From Phlebotomus papatasi (lineage: Eukaryota; Arthropoda; Insecta; Diptera; Psychodidae), in contig NC_077224.1 of NCBI RefSeq assembly GCF_024763615.1, positions 50,168,712 through 50,232,711 of the forward strand: 64,000 bases of DNA, given 5' to 3'. Both the position numbers and the translations under genes were made by a program. The notes under the pieces are model-generated. The model made no database searches, was not told the DNA's origin, and saw only the letters and a list, made by a program, of their open reading frames with translations. The first letter of the stretch is position 1. Each line of letters starts with the position of its first letter. Shown in pieces: positions 44,153 to 54,820 of this stretch.

Positions 44153-44733
44153 AAAGACAAAATACTTTGACCTAAATCGTGTTTTAATTTCCTGAATCCA
44201 AAACAAGAAAAAACTCTTTTGACCCAGAAAGTGAAACTAAGTTCCTAAAACATACAGAAGTTCAGTTTGCCTCAGCAATTTTAGCTTTTCGGGATTTCGA
44301 TTTAGGCAATCTGGATTTTGGCTAATTCGGGATATTGACTAGTTGGGATTTCGGTTTTAGGGATTTCGGCTTTCGAGATTTTGACTTCCAAGATCTTTAC
44401 GACTTTAGGGATCTTGTTCATTTCAAAACCCAAAATAGCCCAAAATAGACAATATCCCTAAAGTCAAAATCTTGAAATCAAAAACTCCGAAAATCGGAAT
44501 CCTTAAAACCGAAATCCCAAATTAGCCAATATCTCAAATTAGCCAAAATCCCGAATGGTCAAAATTTCAAATCAACATCTAAATCACGATGAGCTAAAAT
44601 TTCTGAGGCAAGCTGGAGTTTTGAATATGTTTTAGGAATTTAATTAGTTTCATTTTCTGGGTCAAAAGAGTTTTTTTTCTTTTGGATTCAGGAAATTAAA
44701 ACACGAACTAGGTCTGTGTATTTTGTCTTTTGA
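44153..44733. repeat. About 580-bp long inverted repeat (hairpin)
   Basis: The arms pair along most of their length. Outermost are AAAAGACAAAATAC and GTATTTTGTCTTTT; then GTGTTTTAATTTCCTGAATC with GATTCAGGAAATTAAAACAC; then CTCTTTTGACCCAGAAA with TTTCTGGGTCAAAAGAG. The inner parts are GGGATTTCGGTTTTAGGGAT-type words and complements. The turn lies near 44430. No gene lies within. Transcription across it would give long double-stranded RNA. Confidence 0.8.
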
Positions 44734-44824
44734 GGAATATGTTCAATTCGGGATTTTGCTTTTTCGTATATTAAGCCATTCTGGATTAAGTCTCAGCCGA
44801 ATTCTAGCTTTTCGGAATTTTGGC

Positions 44825-44961
44825 TAGGGTAAAGTACGCTACATTCGGATGACTCAAGCTTCAAACGACTCATTTTTTCAACACGTTTTTAATGAATTTG
44901 ATCCAATATAATATTATTTTTAGTAGCTGGTCTAATGCCTCAAATTTCCTGAAAAAAGCCA
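44825..44961. mobile_element. Left part of a TA-target element, interrupted at 44962
   Basis: TAGGGTAAAGTACGC starts it. TTTAGTAGCTGGTCTAATG followed by TCAAATTTCCTGAAAAAAG aligns with the interior of 55298-56286 (TTTAATAGCTGGTCCTAAG; TCACATTTCCTAAAAAAA). A second TA-target element then interrupts it. The right end was not found. Confidence 0.5.
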
Positions 44962-45205
44962 TAAGGTAAAGTGATATAATTTGGAATTAGTATTACAAGT
45001 TGGACAATTCGCCGGTACAAGTTGGATATGGCTTTTTTCTTGATAAATACAGTACAAAATTTGTTTTTAAGAATAAGGAACCAAATTACAAAACTAAAGC
45101 ATTAAAAATATACAAATAAAAATGAAATGCTAAATTTATCAAGACAAAAAGCCCTGTCCAAATTGTACCATTGTCCAACTTGTACCACTGTCCAACTTGT
45201 ACCAC
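44962..45205. mobile_element. TA-target element, word TACAAGTTGGACA
   Basis: Ends TAAGGTAAAGTG and CACTTTACCCTA. Words ATTACAAGTTGGACAATTC and GTACAAGTTGGATATGG on the left; GTCCAAATTGTACCATTG, TCCAACTTGTACCACTG and TCCAACTTGTACCAC in tandem on the right. It shares TTGATAAATACAGTAC with 39839-40922. Confidence 0.85.
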
Positions 45206-45209
45206 TTTA

Positions 45210-46800
45210 CCCTAGGTCCAATCCATTAAGAACATAGAAAAAAAATTAGTTGTAATATAAGGTAGCGCCCCCCTCCCTACTATCAGATATTATATCGTAA
45301 TCATCGTATTTATTTTTTTTAATCATTACTTAGTTTAGATTATTCAGTAAGTCTAGTAAATGGTTCGCACATTCTGTTTCAGGTGCGTCTTGTATTAGAG
45401 TACACTAATTAGTACAGAAAGTTCTGATACCTATAAAACGCCGCAGCGAAGAATTCTATTGTGAAGATCGTGTCAAAAGATGAAAGTGCTCTAACAAGTT
45501 TCTTTGAGCAAAATATCCCTGTATCATATCTGTAGTATTTATGACATTCGTAGAGGTATATTAAGAAATATATATTTCCAACATGTTTTATTTGGCTCCT
45601 CCATAACGATGTTGTCATTCAGGAGAAGTTGGGGGATTAGAGAAAACGGTGTATGGTGTGGTAGTTCAAAAGACAAGTTCACTAACTGCATAATGTTGCA
45701 TACAAGAGCAACTAATTTAATTAATCAGCGGTATGATATAAAATTACATCAAACTTGTGTGCCGCACATAATCAATACGCTTGTATAGATAATGCTGAGT
45801 TATAGATGTGGATAACGAGATAAACAACGATAATTCTCTCTTGGGTTTGATGGCACGATGTTCGAATTTGCGGCCAATTATCTTCAACTTTAATTGGACT
45901 CCACGAGAATAGCAGCTATATACTTGACTGTGCCAGTATTAGAGTCGCCACAGAGGGGCCAGAGAGAGATAACGACAGAGGCAGGAAGGGATGCTGAATG
46001 GAGAGACCACATGGGAAAGAGGAGGATGGTCTGAATTGTATTGAACCCACACTCTGCGCGATATTGCCGCCAACATTGAATTAGCAGACGGAATAGGGAG
46101 CAAGAACATGAGTTGAGGCTCATTCTTCGTCATTGCTCAGTATCAATGAGATACACCAAATTGGCCAGATTCACATTTAATAAACTCACCCAATCGTCAT
46201 TAGAAACCGCCAATTCTTTCCACTCACCACGGATTCATCCATACAATCTCACTGCCATCGTAATTCAGCAGGGGGTTGACTAATGGTGGAGTATGAGGAA
46301 ACTAATTAATTCACCTCCCGTTTGCACCTGATTGCAAGAAATCCTTTCCTGTGTTAATATCAATTTCACCGAGGGGCTTTTATATCCACATGAGAGCAAT
46401 TTTCAATTAAGTGAGGAGAAACGCTGCATTTTGCACTGATTGCTGCATTACAAATCAAAGCCAATTCCCATGGTTTTATTTATTTCATGAAGTCTTTCAA
46501 TTTTGTGGCTTTATGAAATTCAGAAGACCAATCTACTGAATGGTCACATATCGTGGTTTAGTTTAGAGCAAAATGTGGAAAAGCTTCTTTTTTTCAAGAT
46601 CTCCCAATTTCTGACCCAAACGACGATATTTCTGTGGTAGCTAGAATTCTCTTCAGGCGATATCGCAGAGCTTGTAACTTGGGGTGGTTACATTTCAGAA
46701 TGTATGCAAAGTCGACTGTCAATTAATTAAGAAGACTAAACATTTCATCGAACAAACTGATTTCGATGATTGAAACAGATATAATTGATACAACTCGATT
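45210..46800. other. Apparently single-copy DNA, no gene recognised
   Basis: AT-rich up to about 45840, then mixed with GC-richer parts at 45900-46420. The frames at 45504-45788 and 45890-46133 lack motifs. TAATTAATT clusters near 46300-46320. Confidence 0.35.
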
Positions 46801-46805
46801 CTTTA

Positions 46806-47045
46806 TGGCTTCGGCACACCTTTTAGACCAGGAAAATTTCCTGAAGCCGAAATTTTCATCCCTTTCTATCTCAAATATATTGCATATTCTCTCGCACTCT
46901 TCTTCTTATTTTAAACATCACAACAAATTCAATTTAGCTCAATCGAATTTAGAATCCAAAAGAATGAGATAGACATATGCTAAACGAGTGAGAAAATAGG
47001 GATGCAAATTTCAACTTCATGAAATTTTCCTGAGTTGAAAACTTT
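46806..47045. mobile_element. Family A foldback MITE, copy 2 (empty site for the 0.6-kb insert)
   Basis: Left end TGGCTTCGGCACACCTTTTA, preceded by TTA (46803-46805). The right arm has ATGAAATTTTCCTGAGTTG. It includes AGAATGAGATAGACATATGC as in copy 1. It lacks the hairpin insert present in copy 1. The right boundary is decayed. Confidence 0.65.
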
Positions 47046-47289
47046 CATACAAATCTTCGAAAACGACTCGAAAAGCACATTTCGTCAGTTAATCAGCATT
47101 TGTCGTAACTTCCTTTTGACAACTTCTCAGGAGACGATATTTTCAGTTCAATATTATTTTTCTTAAAAACGAGCCCCAAATGCGATACTTTTGAGTCAAA
47201 GTAATAAAAGTGGCACTAATTAACTGTAATTTAACTCGAAAAAATCTTTAAAAAATGATTTAAAAGCTGAAATATTGAGATAATATTTC

Positions 47290-47560
47290 TTTAAATATTT
47301 TTTTTTTTTTTTTAAATACTGCTTCAAGATCAAACCAAAATTCTAACTTAAATAATCTGCATTTTAAATTCAAACTTAAACTAAAAACTTTAAATAAAAA
47401 AAAATAAAAAACGAAAACACAAAATTCCAACTTAAATCTACTAATGCATTTGAAAGTTAACCAACCAATAGAGGTGTATGGGAACTAGGTTAGATTTAAG
47501 TTGGAATTTCGGTTTGATCTTGAAGCAGTATTTCAAAAAAATAAATAAATAAATGTAATA
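47290..47560. repeat. Foldback, about 220-270 bp
   Basis: Arms AAATACTGCTTCAAGATCAA (47313-47352) and TTGATCTTGAAGCAGTATTT (47494-47533) are nearly perfect complements for 40 bp. A third partial, ATTCCAACTTAAATCTA, lies between. The flanks are A- and T-rich. Confidence 0.75.
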
Positions 47561-47640
47561 TTTAAATAAATAAAAGTATTTCAGGCTTAGTACATCATTA
47601 TTAGGCACAACTGAGTTCAGATTTTGTAAAACTGTGGTGT

Positions 47641-47830
47641 TAGGGGACCTGGGGCAAAATGTGACACACCGAATATTTATCTTTTTTTCATTTAATTTAA
47701 TTTAAATCAGAAGAAATCTGGAAGACATTATGGACAATTGTCTATATGGCTTCAAAATTTCTACTGCTTGAGCTCCAGAGAGAAAATATGGAATAGGGGA
47801 AAGTGGAGTACTTCAAGCTTATAATTTGCT
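47641..47830. mobile_element. Two solo left ends of TA-target elements
   Basis: TAGGGGACCTGGGGCAAAATG at 47641 (20 bases quoted from 47642 would read on as the word GGGGCAAAA, like the 16.1-kb family) and TAGGGGAAAGTGGAGTAC at 47794. No matching right ends were found, so both are fragments. Confidence 0.4.
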
Positions 47831-47867
47831 CGCATATTTCCAAAGTAAACTGGACTATAATGTAATG

Positions 47868-48610
47868 TACACTCCGTCCCGGGATAATGCACATTTTCGG
47901 GATCAAAAAAAAAAAAAAAAAACGCGCGAAATGGCATTATGCATCGAGAAAATATGCATACCCGCAGTGGCTTTCTTTTCAATAATTCGGCCGTAGAACG
48001 AATTTCGCGCGGAGTAATAGTAGTTCAAACAAAAAATTCAACTGTTTAAAAGAAATTCATCAACAAACAGTACTCTTTGGGCAGAGTTGTTCAATAAATT
48101 GTTAGGATATTTAAAATTTTTAACTTAATAAAAAAATTAAATTGTTTACTGAAGAATAAGCATATAGTGTCTTCAAATTTCCCGCATAACAAAAAAGCAT
48201 ACATTCAGGCAGGGGGATGACATTAGCTCTGAAAAATGCGACCGGTTTTAGTGTAATTTTTTTCCTTATTTTCGTACACATTTCACATGATATCGCCAAA
48301 ACTACGTAAGTTACGAATTTAGGGTTTTCGGTTGCCTCTTCGTTATTAAATTGGCTTTTATTTTGTATTATTATTTTTTGCTAATTCATTCTACAATGGC
48401 AGAAAACAGCTAACGAACTCAAAAGTTTTTTCGGCTCGCTAGAAACATATGGGAAACATAGGAAATATAATGCCCCTGCATTCAGGCGTGTTTCAAAAAT
48501 GATTTCATAAATTGACTCCCAAAATTAGGCAAACTTGCATAATTGTATGTGCATAAGCTCGTCAAGTGTATAATCCCGAACCGAAGTGCATAATGCCGGG
48601 ACTGAGCGTA
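47868..48610. mobile_element. TA-flanked element with ATAATGCAC words
   Basis: Ends TACACTCCGTCCCGGGATAA and the complement of ATAATGCCGGGACTGAGCGTA, the two TA dinucleotides included. ATAATGCAC, GGCATTATGCATCG, AATATGCATA and GTGCATAATGCC recur through 743 bp. The open frame at 47761-47982 crosses the left end and is not meaningful. A Tc1/mariner/pogo-type MITE is likely from the TA target. Confidence 0.7.
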
Positions 48611-48719
48611 ATTTAGCTCTACAAAGAAATTGTGAAACTAAATAAAATATTTGTAAAGGCCTGATTCCTTTAAAAATAGAGGAAGATGGGGCTATTTTGA
48701 GTTGTGGAGATACCTAGAT

Positions 48720-49330
48720 TTCCGGCTGCCGTTGCCGTCAGCTGTAAAGATCAAACTATTAGGACTTAAGAAGATCCTCTAAGTCAGTCTGCGCATCATT
48801 AATGTAACATTTATTTTCCCCTCACTCATGTCCTTTCTATCCAAAACCATGTTTTTTTGGTATTGTTCGAAAAAAAAACGTTGTGAGATTTATTCATTTT
48901 TGAATATGTCTTAGGTTTTTTTTTATCTTTTTATCGATACTTTTATCGATAACGAAAATACCATTGAATTACTCCTTACATTGATTTTTCGAGGTCAAAA
49001 GTTAAAAAAGCTCTAGAGACCGTATTACTCAACCGAATGGAGTCAGTTTGGGCTTGTTGAAGAGGTCTTGGAATTTCTGACTAATCTGAATCGGTTCCAA
49101 TCGGCAATGAACCTGTTATAAACCGATAAATAATTTTTATCAGAGACACAATTGTATTATTCTTAAGGTGTTTTGCGTGAACATTTCAGTGATTCAAACA
49201 GTCCGAAAAATCGGTTTAAAACAATTTCAAATCAGTTCTGAAGCGATACACTGCACATGATGTGAACTCACTTTTAAGATATACCATCTGAGTCACAAGT
49301 TCGAGCAATTCGCAACCAAGGGACAATTTG
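48720..49330 (+). repeat. Repeat J, copy 3
   Basis: Runs from TATCCAAAACCATGTTTTTT through TTTTTGAATATGTCTTAGG, CTCAACCGAATGGAGTC and GGGCTTGTTGAAGAGGTC to CATCTGAGTCACAAGTTCG. It is the most complete copy without insertions in the 3' part. Confidence 0.6.
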
Positions 49331-49339
49331 TCACCCCTT

Positions 49340-50600
49340 TTATTGTCAATTATATTTTTCTTTATAATTACTATAAAGCTTCTAATAGCGTTTCAATTAT
49401 GTTTATTGTTACTCAATTCCAGTAGCATTGTAAATTACTTTTAACACCCCTCAACTTTCAATCAAGGGTTGCAAGAATCGATATGACACAGTGTGGCAAT
49501 AAAATATATGGCATTAACTTTCATTCCTTTTGGGGGTAGCAATTTGATGATTCACAAAAGGGACGCATTGGGGAGACATTTGAACTTCCATTCATGCGAA
49601 TGTATGTGGAGAAGACACAAATTGATTTCGTGATTTCTCATCCTTAACCTTCAACATCCCTTTTTCCATCCATACCAAACAAGTTTCCACTCTGCATGAG
49701 ACACTAGCAGACAAGCAAACCATCGAAGGAAATCTATCAAATCCAATTAATTTGTACATAAATTCAGTTGGAGAGAGACATGAGTGATATAAGAATTTGC
49801 TATATAGAAAAGTGAAATAGACATATACACTTTCTCTGATTAATTAATTAGTGGAGACCAAGTGAGGCACACTTCATACACAGTTACACAAGTAGCAATT
49901 ATAGTGCGAGTGGAACTCCTGTTTTGGGCTATTTCGATTCAAATTAATTAGATAAATCATCCGCACGCTGAACATTAACCAAGCCTTTTCCGCCCATTTG
50001 ACTTTCACTGCGCTTATGACTTTTTCTGCGCCACCCTCTCCTTCTCAGAGATATTCTGCTAAAATGATGAATAATTCCATCAAGAGGGAGTGGAGGAGTT
50101 AATTCACAAAATTTATCCACTCTCCTTCTCCTCCTGACTCCCATGAAAAAGCATTAACAGATTTGTTATCTTTCTTGTCTTTCTTCTTCGTGGTATTGTT
50201 CTATTTCTTTTTTTTTGTTCTCAAGAGGAATGCAATGTGCGAAAGCCTTTAAGTTGATGAGAGGCACATAAAAGTCACCCTCTGAAAAAATCAACCCTTT
50301 TTTTATACTTACCAACGTGCAACTTATATTCAACATTTCATAAGCACTTTTTAAATGATAATTAGTTATATTAAATAAGAGTTTCTAATACAAGAAAATT
50401 GTCATTGATTTTTTGAATGAGGGTACCATTCTAAAACTTTGTTGAACAGCACATTTAATTGTCATAAGTTTTCTATACAAAATATGTTAACATCAGTATC
50501 GAGCAAGGCAGGAACACTAACATAGGATTAGATGTACTCTGGATAATAGGAGAGAAAGTAAAAGAAAATAATAACTTTAGAAATATATATATTATTATTA
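49340..50600. other. Apparently single-copy DNA, no gene recognised
   Basis: Moderate composition, GC-richer at about 49940-50140, where a minus-strand frame of 66 codons has no motif. TTAATTAATTAGTGG at 49840-49854 is a homeodomain-type cluster, suggestive only. Confidence 0.35.
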
Positions 50601-50604
50601 ATCG

Positions 50605-50735
50605 TGTAGAGGCCTAAAATAAAGTTTGTGTTGCCCAATAACGGGTTATAGCCCAGGCCATGTTATACTGCAACGGTTGCAAAACTCGGATGCCGCGACC
50701 GATTCAACCCCGATAAATCAACTCAAAGTATAATT
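50605..50735 (-). repeat. Repeat N, copy 2 (SINE-like)
   Basis: AATCGTGTAGAGGCCTAAAATA, counted in two parts, then TTGCCCAATAACGGG and CCAGGCCATGTTATACTGC match 11657-11790. GC-richer than the flanks. Confidence 0.4.
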
Positions 50736-51029
50736 TATATTTTTATTTCCATAATTAATCACTGCAGTAACATAATATAACTATTCTACTTTAAGAAAAA
50801 TCAAAAATTATATTTTTATCGCTATAATAAGTAGGTGAAAAAAATATTTTTCAAACTCGGGTCAGCTGTTTTGTGTACTAAAAATTTCTTTTCCAAAATA
50901 ATTTTGCTGTTGACAGCTTGTCGCTGGAAAACGTTAGTGGTTTTTCTTTATTATGAAATATTATTTTCAATTAAAATTATTAATAAAAGTGAAGATTAGT
51001 TATTGATCTACAAGGTGAGTAAGAGTATA

Positions 51030-51575
51030 TTAATGATATAATAATAATTCATGCAGAAATAAGTGAATTTGTGAATGTTTTGTCTGCGAAACTTCAGCCA
51101 TGCTCTTGGTTTTTTGTAACCATGGAGAAGATTCTTCGGTTCAGAAAACACCTTGGACATCTCTCTACTTGAGATGATTTGTCTCATCACCTGTAGTAGA
51201 GCAATTCCTGCTGAGGGATAGAGTTTGTCCACCGGACTGGTTTTTAAGCATCCTGTTATAATACGGGCGGTATCGTTAAGAGCGACGTCAACTTACTTAG
51301 CGTATGCGGATCTATCCCTAGTTCAGCTACGTACTCTGCTACCGAAAAAGATAGGGCAAGAGTAGACGTACGCATCAGTTTTGGTTAAGCACACCACTGT
51401 GAGCGTTGAAGAGCTTCCGCAGTAAATTATTTCTAGTTTTGACCTTGTTTTAACATTACTGCAGTGGATGTTGTATGTGAGAATTCGATCGAGAGTTACT
51501 CCAAGGTAGGAATGAAATTGTGTTTCAGAAAATTTCCCTCCCATCTTACCATGCAAGCGAGTCTTGGCCCACCTG
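51030..51575 (-). pseudogene. LINE reverse-transcriptase C-terminal fragment, decayed
   Basis: Reading the minus strand from about 51560 down, one frame gives YLGVTLDRILTYNIH, then YSCPIFFGS, then SAYAK, a stop, VDVALNDTARIITGCLK, SPVDKLYPSAGIA and later LLHGYKKPRAWLKFR. This order is typical of the region following the catalytic domain in arthropod jockey/I-type non-LTR retrotransposon polymerases. Two stops, TGA (51320-51322) and TAA, interrupt an otherwise continuous frame, so it is dead. The catalytic FADD-type box would lie upstream and is absent. A TA-target element begins at 51581, and SINE-head-like sequence lies beyond it. The exact LINE clade is not determined. Confidence 0.8.
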
Positions 51576-51580
51576 TGATG

Positions 51581-52547
51581 TAGGGGAAAGTCGTCTGCCT
51601 TTAAATGCAGCAGCCTTTAAATGTTGCGATTTTTTCGTTGTTCTCAAAAGCATAAATTATATTCTATTAACTATTAGGTAGCTATCCATCATCCTCACAA
51701 ATCATCAAAAAATGGAGAGCCTAGCTCCTATTTCCTAGATGCTAGATAAAAAAAATGAAAATGAGCTCTAAACTGTAATTTTGATGTTCCACAAATCATG
51801 TGATTTTTCATAGTAAAAATCATTTTACAAATAAATCTTCCATTGTGACACATAGAAGGTTAATCAGGCTTAATATTTCTGTTAATACATTTTGGTTCAG
51901 ATGACACAATTTTTGTGGGTGGCAAAAATTTGCAAATATCACCCTGCAGCAGCCTTTAAATGCTAATGTCGTGTGCCTTTAAATCCTATCTTTCCATACA
52001 TCAAAAAATGTGAAATCGAACTCCTACTTTTCTCTGACGAACGTCATACAAATACTTATAACCCGCTATCTTGCTCCGGCCGGGATGTTTCAAGTTGACA
52101 ATTGTCAACTTCAATGGCATTTTCTTCCAAATTTTCAAGTGCAAAACAGTGCTTCAGAAATATGTGAAGAAAAGTTATTGTGTAATGTCTTTTGACTGCA
52201 GTGATGATTTTAGTGAGTGCGTTAGGCTTCAACCTAATCATTTATAGCCCATTTAGTTTTATTGATTCAATATTCTCAGTGAAAAAAAAAACATTTAAAG
52301 GCAGCTGCCTCGCGTTTAAAGGCAGACTATGCCAGCTGCCTTCATACAAATCGACATCACTTTTTTAATTTCCTCAGAAGGAAAAACTGAGGACTTGTAA
52401 GTGCTAAAGGAGGTAATCATATACGCCGAATGAACAAGAGAATTTTTTGGTGTAGTAGAAAATAAAATCCATTTTGTGGATTCTTCAGAAAAAAAATCTT
52501 AAATTTGGAACTACATTTTTCGTTTGAAGGCAGACGACCTTCCCCTA
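51581..52547. mobile_element. TA-target element, word CCTTTAAAT
   Basis: 967 bp, ends TAGGGGAAAGTCGTCTGCC and GGCAGACGACCTTCCCCTA. Aligns over its length with 25532-26518. At the eight word positions six read CTTTAAAT (or complement), one is CCTTCATAC and one GTTTGAAGG. The change GTGGTCTG to GTCGTCTG is also present at both ends. No coding capacity. Confidence 0.85.
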
Positions 52548-52592
52548 CACCTGTAGCGAATGCCCTACTAGTTGACCCATTGACTGCCCATA
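52548..52592 (-). mobile_element. SINE head, truncated
   Basis: On the minus strand: GGGCAGTCAATGGGTCAACT, then AGTAGGGCATTCGCTACAGG. It matches the 5' tRNA-related head of the SINE at 36535-36788. No B box or tail. The TA-target element and then LINE sequence follow on the minus strand, so head and LINE may once have been one chimera. Confidence 0.55.
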
Positions 52593-52647
52593 AATATTTT
52601 ATCCTAATCTATCCTTCTAAGCATAATTGTATAAAAGTCTTTAGGAG

Positions 52648-53754
52648 TAGGGTAAGGGCTCATAATATTGGACAGTCTGCTTATTAGCATCGATGTTCCA
52701 AGTTTGGAGTGCGATACTTTCAATACCAATTGACTTTTTTTGTTACTCTCTTTTCAGAAGGGTTGCTTAAAAACTTGGCAAGGGTTTATTGTCGTTGTTT
52801 TTACTAAAATTAGTGTTAATACGTTTAAAAATGAATTGATTTGCAGAGGTGAATTTGACTCGAATTTTGGACAATTTGGTTATTAATTTGGACAACTTGG
52901 CTGTATATTTGGACAGCTAATCCGCCTCAACAGGATGCCCATTGTTCTTCATTTCACGAACAAATCTTACCAAGTCCTCTTCCTGTTTATGGAAAGGAGC
53001 CGTAGAATGTCACACGAAGCCTGGAAACTTTCCATTATTTTCCATATTGGAAAAACACCTGTGCAAAAAAAAGAAGTATCACCTCAGTGACTGGCGAATC
53101 TCTTAGAAAATTTCCCATTTTTCACTCGAAAAACGTGATTCACAAGGCAAATCTCACTTCAGGTCAAATGTACAAATCACCATTAACGTAAAACAACACA
53201 ATTTTCAATGAATATTCAATAATATCCTCTTCAGTTTCTTCCGGTGTTCGTCAGAGGATTGCCTTCTTCTCAAATCAAAGACTAAATTTTTCTCCATAGC
53301 TTATATAAAAAGCTTTGGAGAAAAATTTGGTCTTTGATTTGAGAAGAAGGCAATCCTCTGACGAACACCGGAAGAAACTGAAGAGACTATACAACTGCGT
53401 CAGATACAGTATTCGAAGAATTCAATAATATCACTCAAAAAAAGCGAAGAAACATTGTTAGTACTTCACCACAGCTAAATAAGACTGAAGTAAACACGAA
53501 GTTCTGTCATATTTCTCGTAAGCGATTGCTTACACTGAATTTTCAACAAAGCAATTTCAACTCAAATCATATTCAAAATTTAACGAATTTAGTGTTAAAA
53601 TCTTCCAAAAAGAATAAATATTTATATAAAATTCATTATTCATCAAATATTGGAATAAAAATCCATAATTTTAATCAATTTATTTTTAGTGTTCAATTTT
53701 ATCCTTAAAGTGTCCAAAATAAGAAACTAGTCAAAATTATGAGCCCTTACCCTA
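52648..53754. mobile_element. TA-target element, word TTTGGACA, interrupted
   Basis: Ends TAGGGTAAGGGCTCATAAT and ATTATGAGCCCTTACCCTA. Words ATATTGGACAGTC, TTTTGGACAATTTGG, TTTGGACAACTTGG, TTTGGACAGC and complement AGTGTCCAAAAT. The stretch from CCAAGTTTGGAGTG to AAAATGAATTG aligns with the TTTCGGC family (CTCAAGTTTGAAATG to AAAATGAATAA). A hairpin insert lies at 53227-53419. 1107 bp in total. Confidence 0.85.
53227..53419. mobile_element. Hairpin insert with 13-bp target duplication
   Basis: ATTCAATAATATC flanks it (53214-53226, 53420-53432). Arms of about 73 bp: CTCTTCAGTTTCTTCCGGTG (53227) and CACCGGAAGAAACTGAAGAG (ending 53385), with about three mismatches and a six-base turn. The arm contains CTCTGACGAACACCGG-AAGAAAC, loosely like the CTGANGA/GAAA motif of the 0.6-kb insert. 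A 34-bp single-copy tail follows the right arm. Confidence 0.75.
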
Positions 53755-53759
53755 TAGCA

Positions 53760-54820
53760 ACTAATAAAATTTTGTTTAATTTTTTGTGTTCTTTGTATTT
53801 TGTATTTAAGCTGAAAAAAATCGTAAAAAATCAAATGACACCTGAAAATGGGTTGCAATGAGTGCTTCCATCCTATCTTGTACATCATTGACAATGAAAC
53901 ATTCTACCTTGAACAAATGGAATAGAAATGCCTGGGCTTCGTCCAACTCTCACAGTCATTGAAAAAGAAAGAAAAGACGCGGGAATGGGAAAAGGATGGA
54001 AGCCACTGCTGCCATACTCGCACTATGAGCTCCCTTCATGGCCGATGGGGTAACTGAAATTCATCCCCTCGGTGGGAAAGACGCAGCAGCGCGCGCGAAC
54101 CACCAATGCCGCTACTGTGCGCTGCTGCTGCTCCACTTTTAATTAACGGAAAGTGGTTCATTAGAGCTTATTCATTAAAGCAAGGAGTAATTAGTGAGCT
54201 CTAATGAATACCTCCGTATAATAATCTAACTGAAATGGCGCCAACTCTGTACTGAACTGACGACACACAAATATTCCCTGCTCTTGCTCTCCCAGTGGCA
54301 CTCTTTCATGGCTCTCGAGAGGGTTGAAATATAACTGAAGAGATACTTGAGAGACAGTGCCAGATGCAAATATTATCTCATAGGTAGACAGGGCCATTGG
54401 AGGGACCAGAATTAGATAAGAGATCAACTACTTTGACTTTCAGTTGTAATCTCATAGTATTAAAAAAAATAGTAAAACGCCAATTTCTTGTCTATCATGT
54501 ATATCAAGGGATAGAAAAATACCAATCTTACGGTTCTTACAGTATATGAGATCCTTAAGATCCTTAAGATGAATAAACTTTGAATTAACTCGAATTCGAT
54601 TTGAAAATGGATCTGAGAACGTTTTGCAGTGCAATCCCAATAGTCAGTTCTTCGTCAATACTCCATTAATTGGTACTTGCGAAATTAAAATCCAAGACTT
54701 TTAGTAAATAAAAGTTAATTTTTTTTCAAATTACTAAAAACTTAAAATTTTGGTTTATACTTCTTAATAAAATTTATATTGCGATTAGAGCGAGACATTA
54801 TGATTTAAACAAATAAACAG
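53760..54820. other. Apparently single-copy block with GC-rich core
   Basis: The most GC-rich short stretch in the window lies at 54060-54130 (CAGCAGCGCGCGCG; CGCTGCTGCTGCTCC). It is followed by TTTTAATTAACGG and an inverted repeat TTCATTAGAGCT (54157-54168) / AGCTCTAATGAA (54197-54208) around GAGTAATTAGTGAG. Homeodomain-type sites and the composition suggest regulatory DNA. No exon is recognised. Confidence 0.4.

Noticed and set aside
50920..51018. Possible internal exon between TTGACAG and AAGGTGAGT
   Set aside because: All frames contain early stops and no flanking exon is seen; the signals are short enough for chance.
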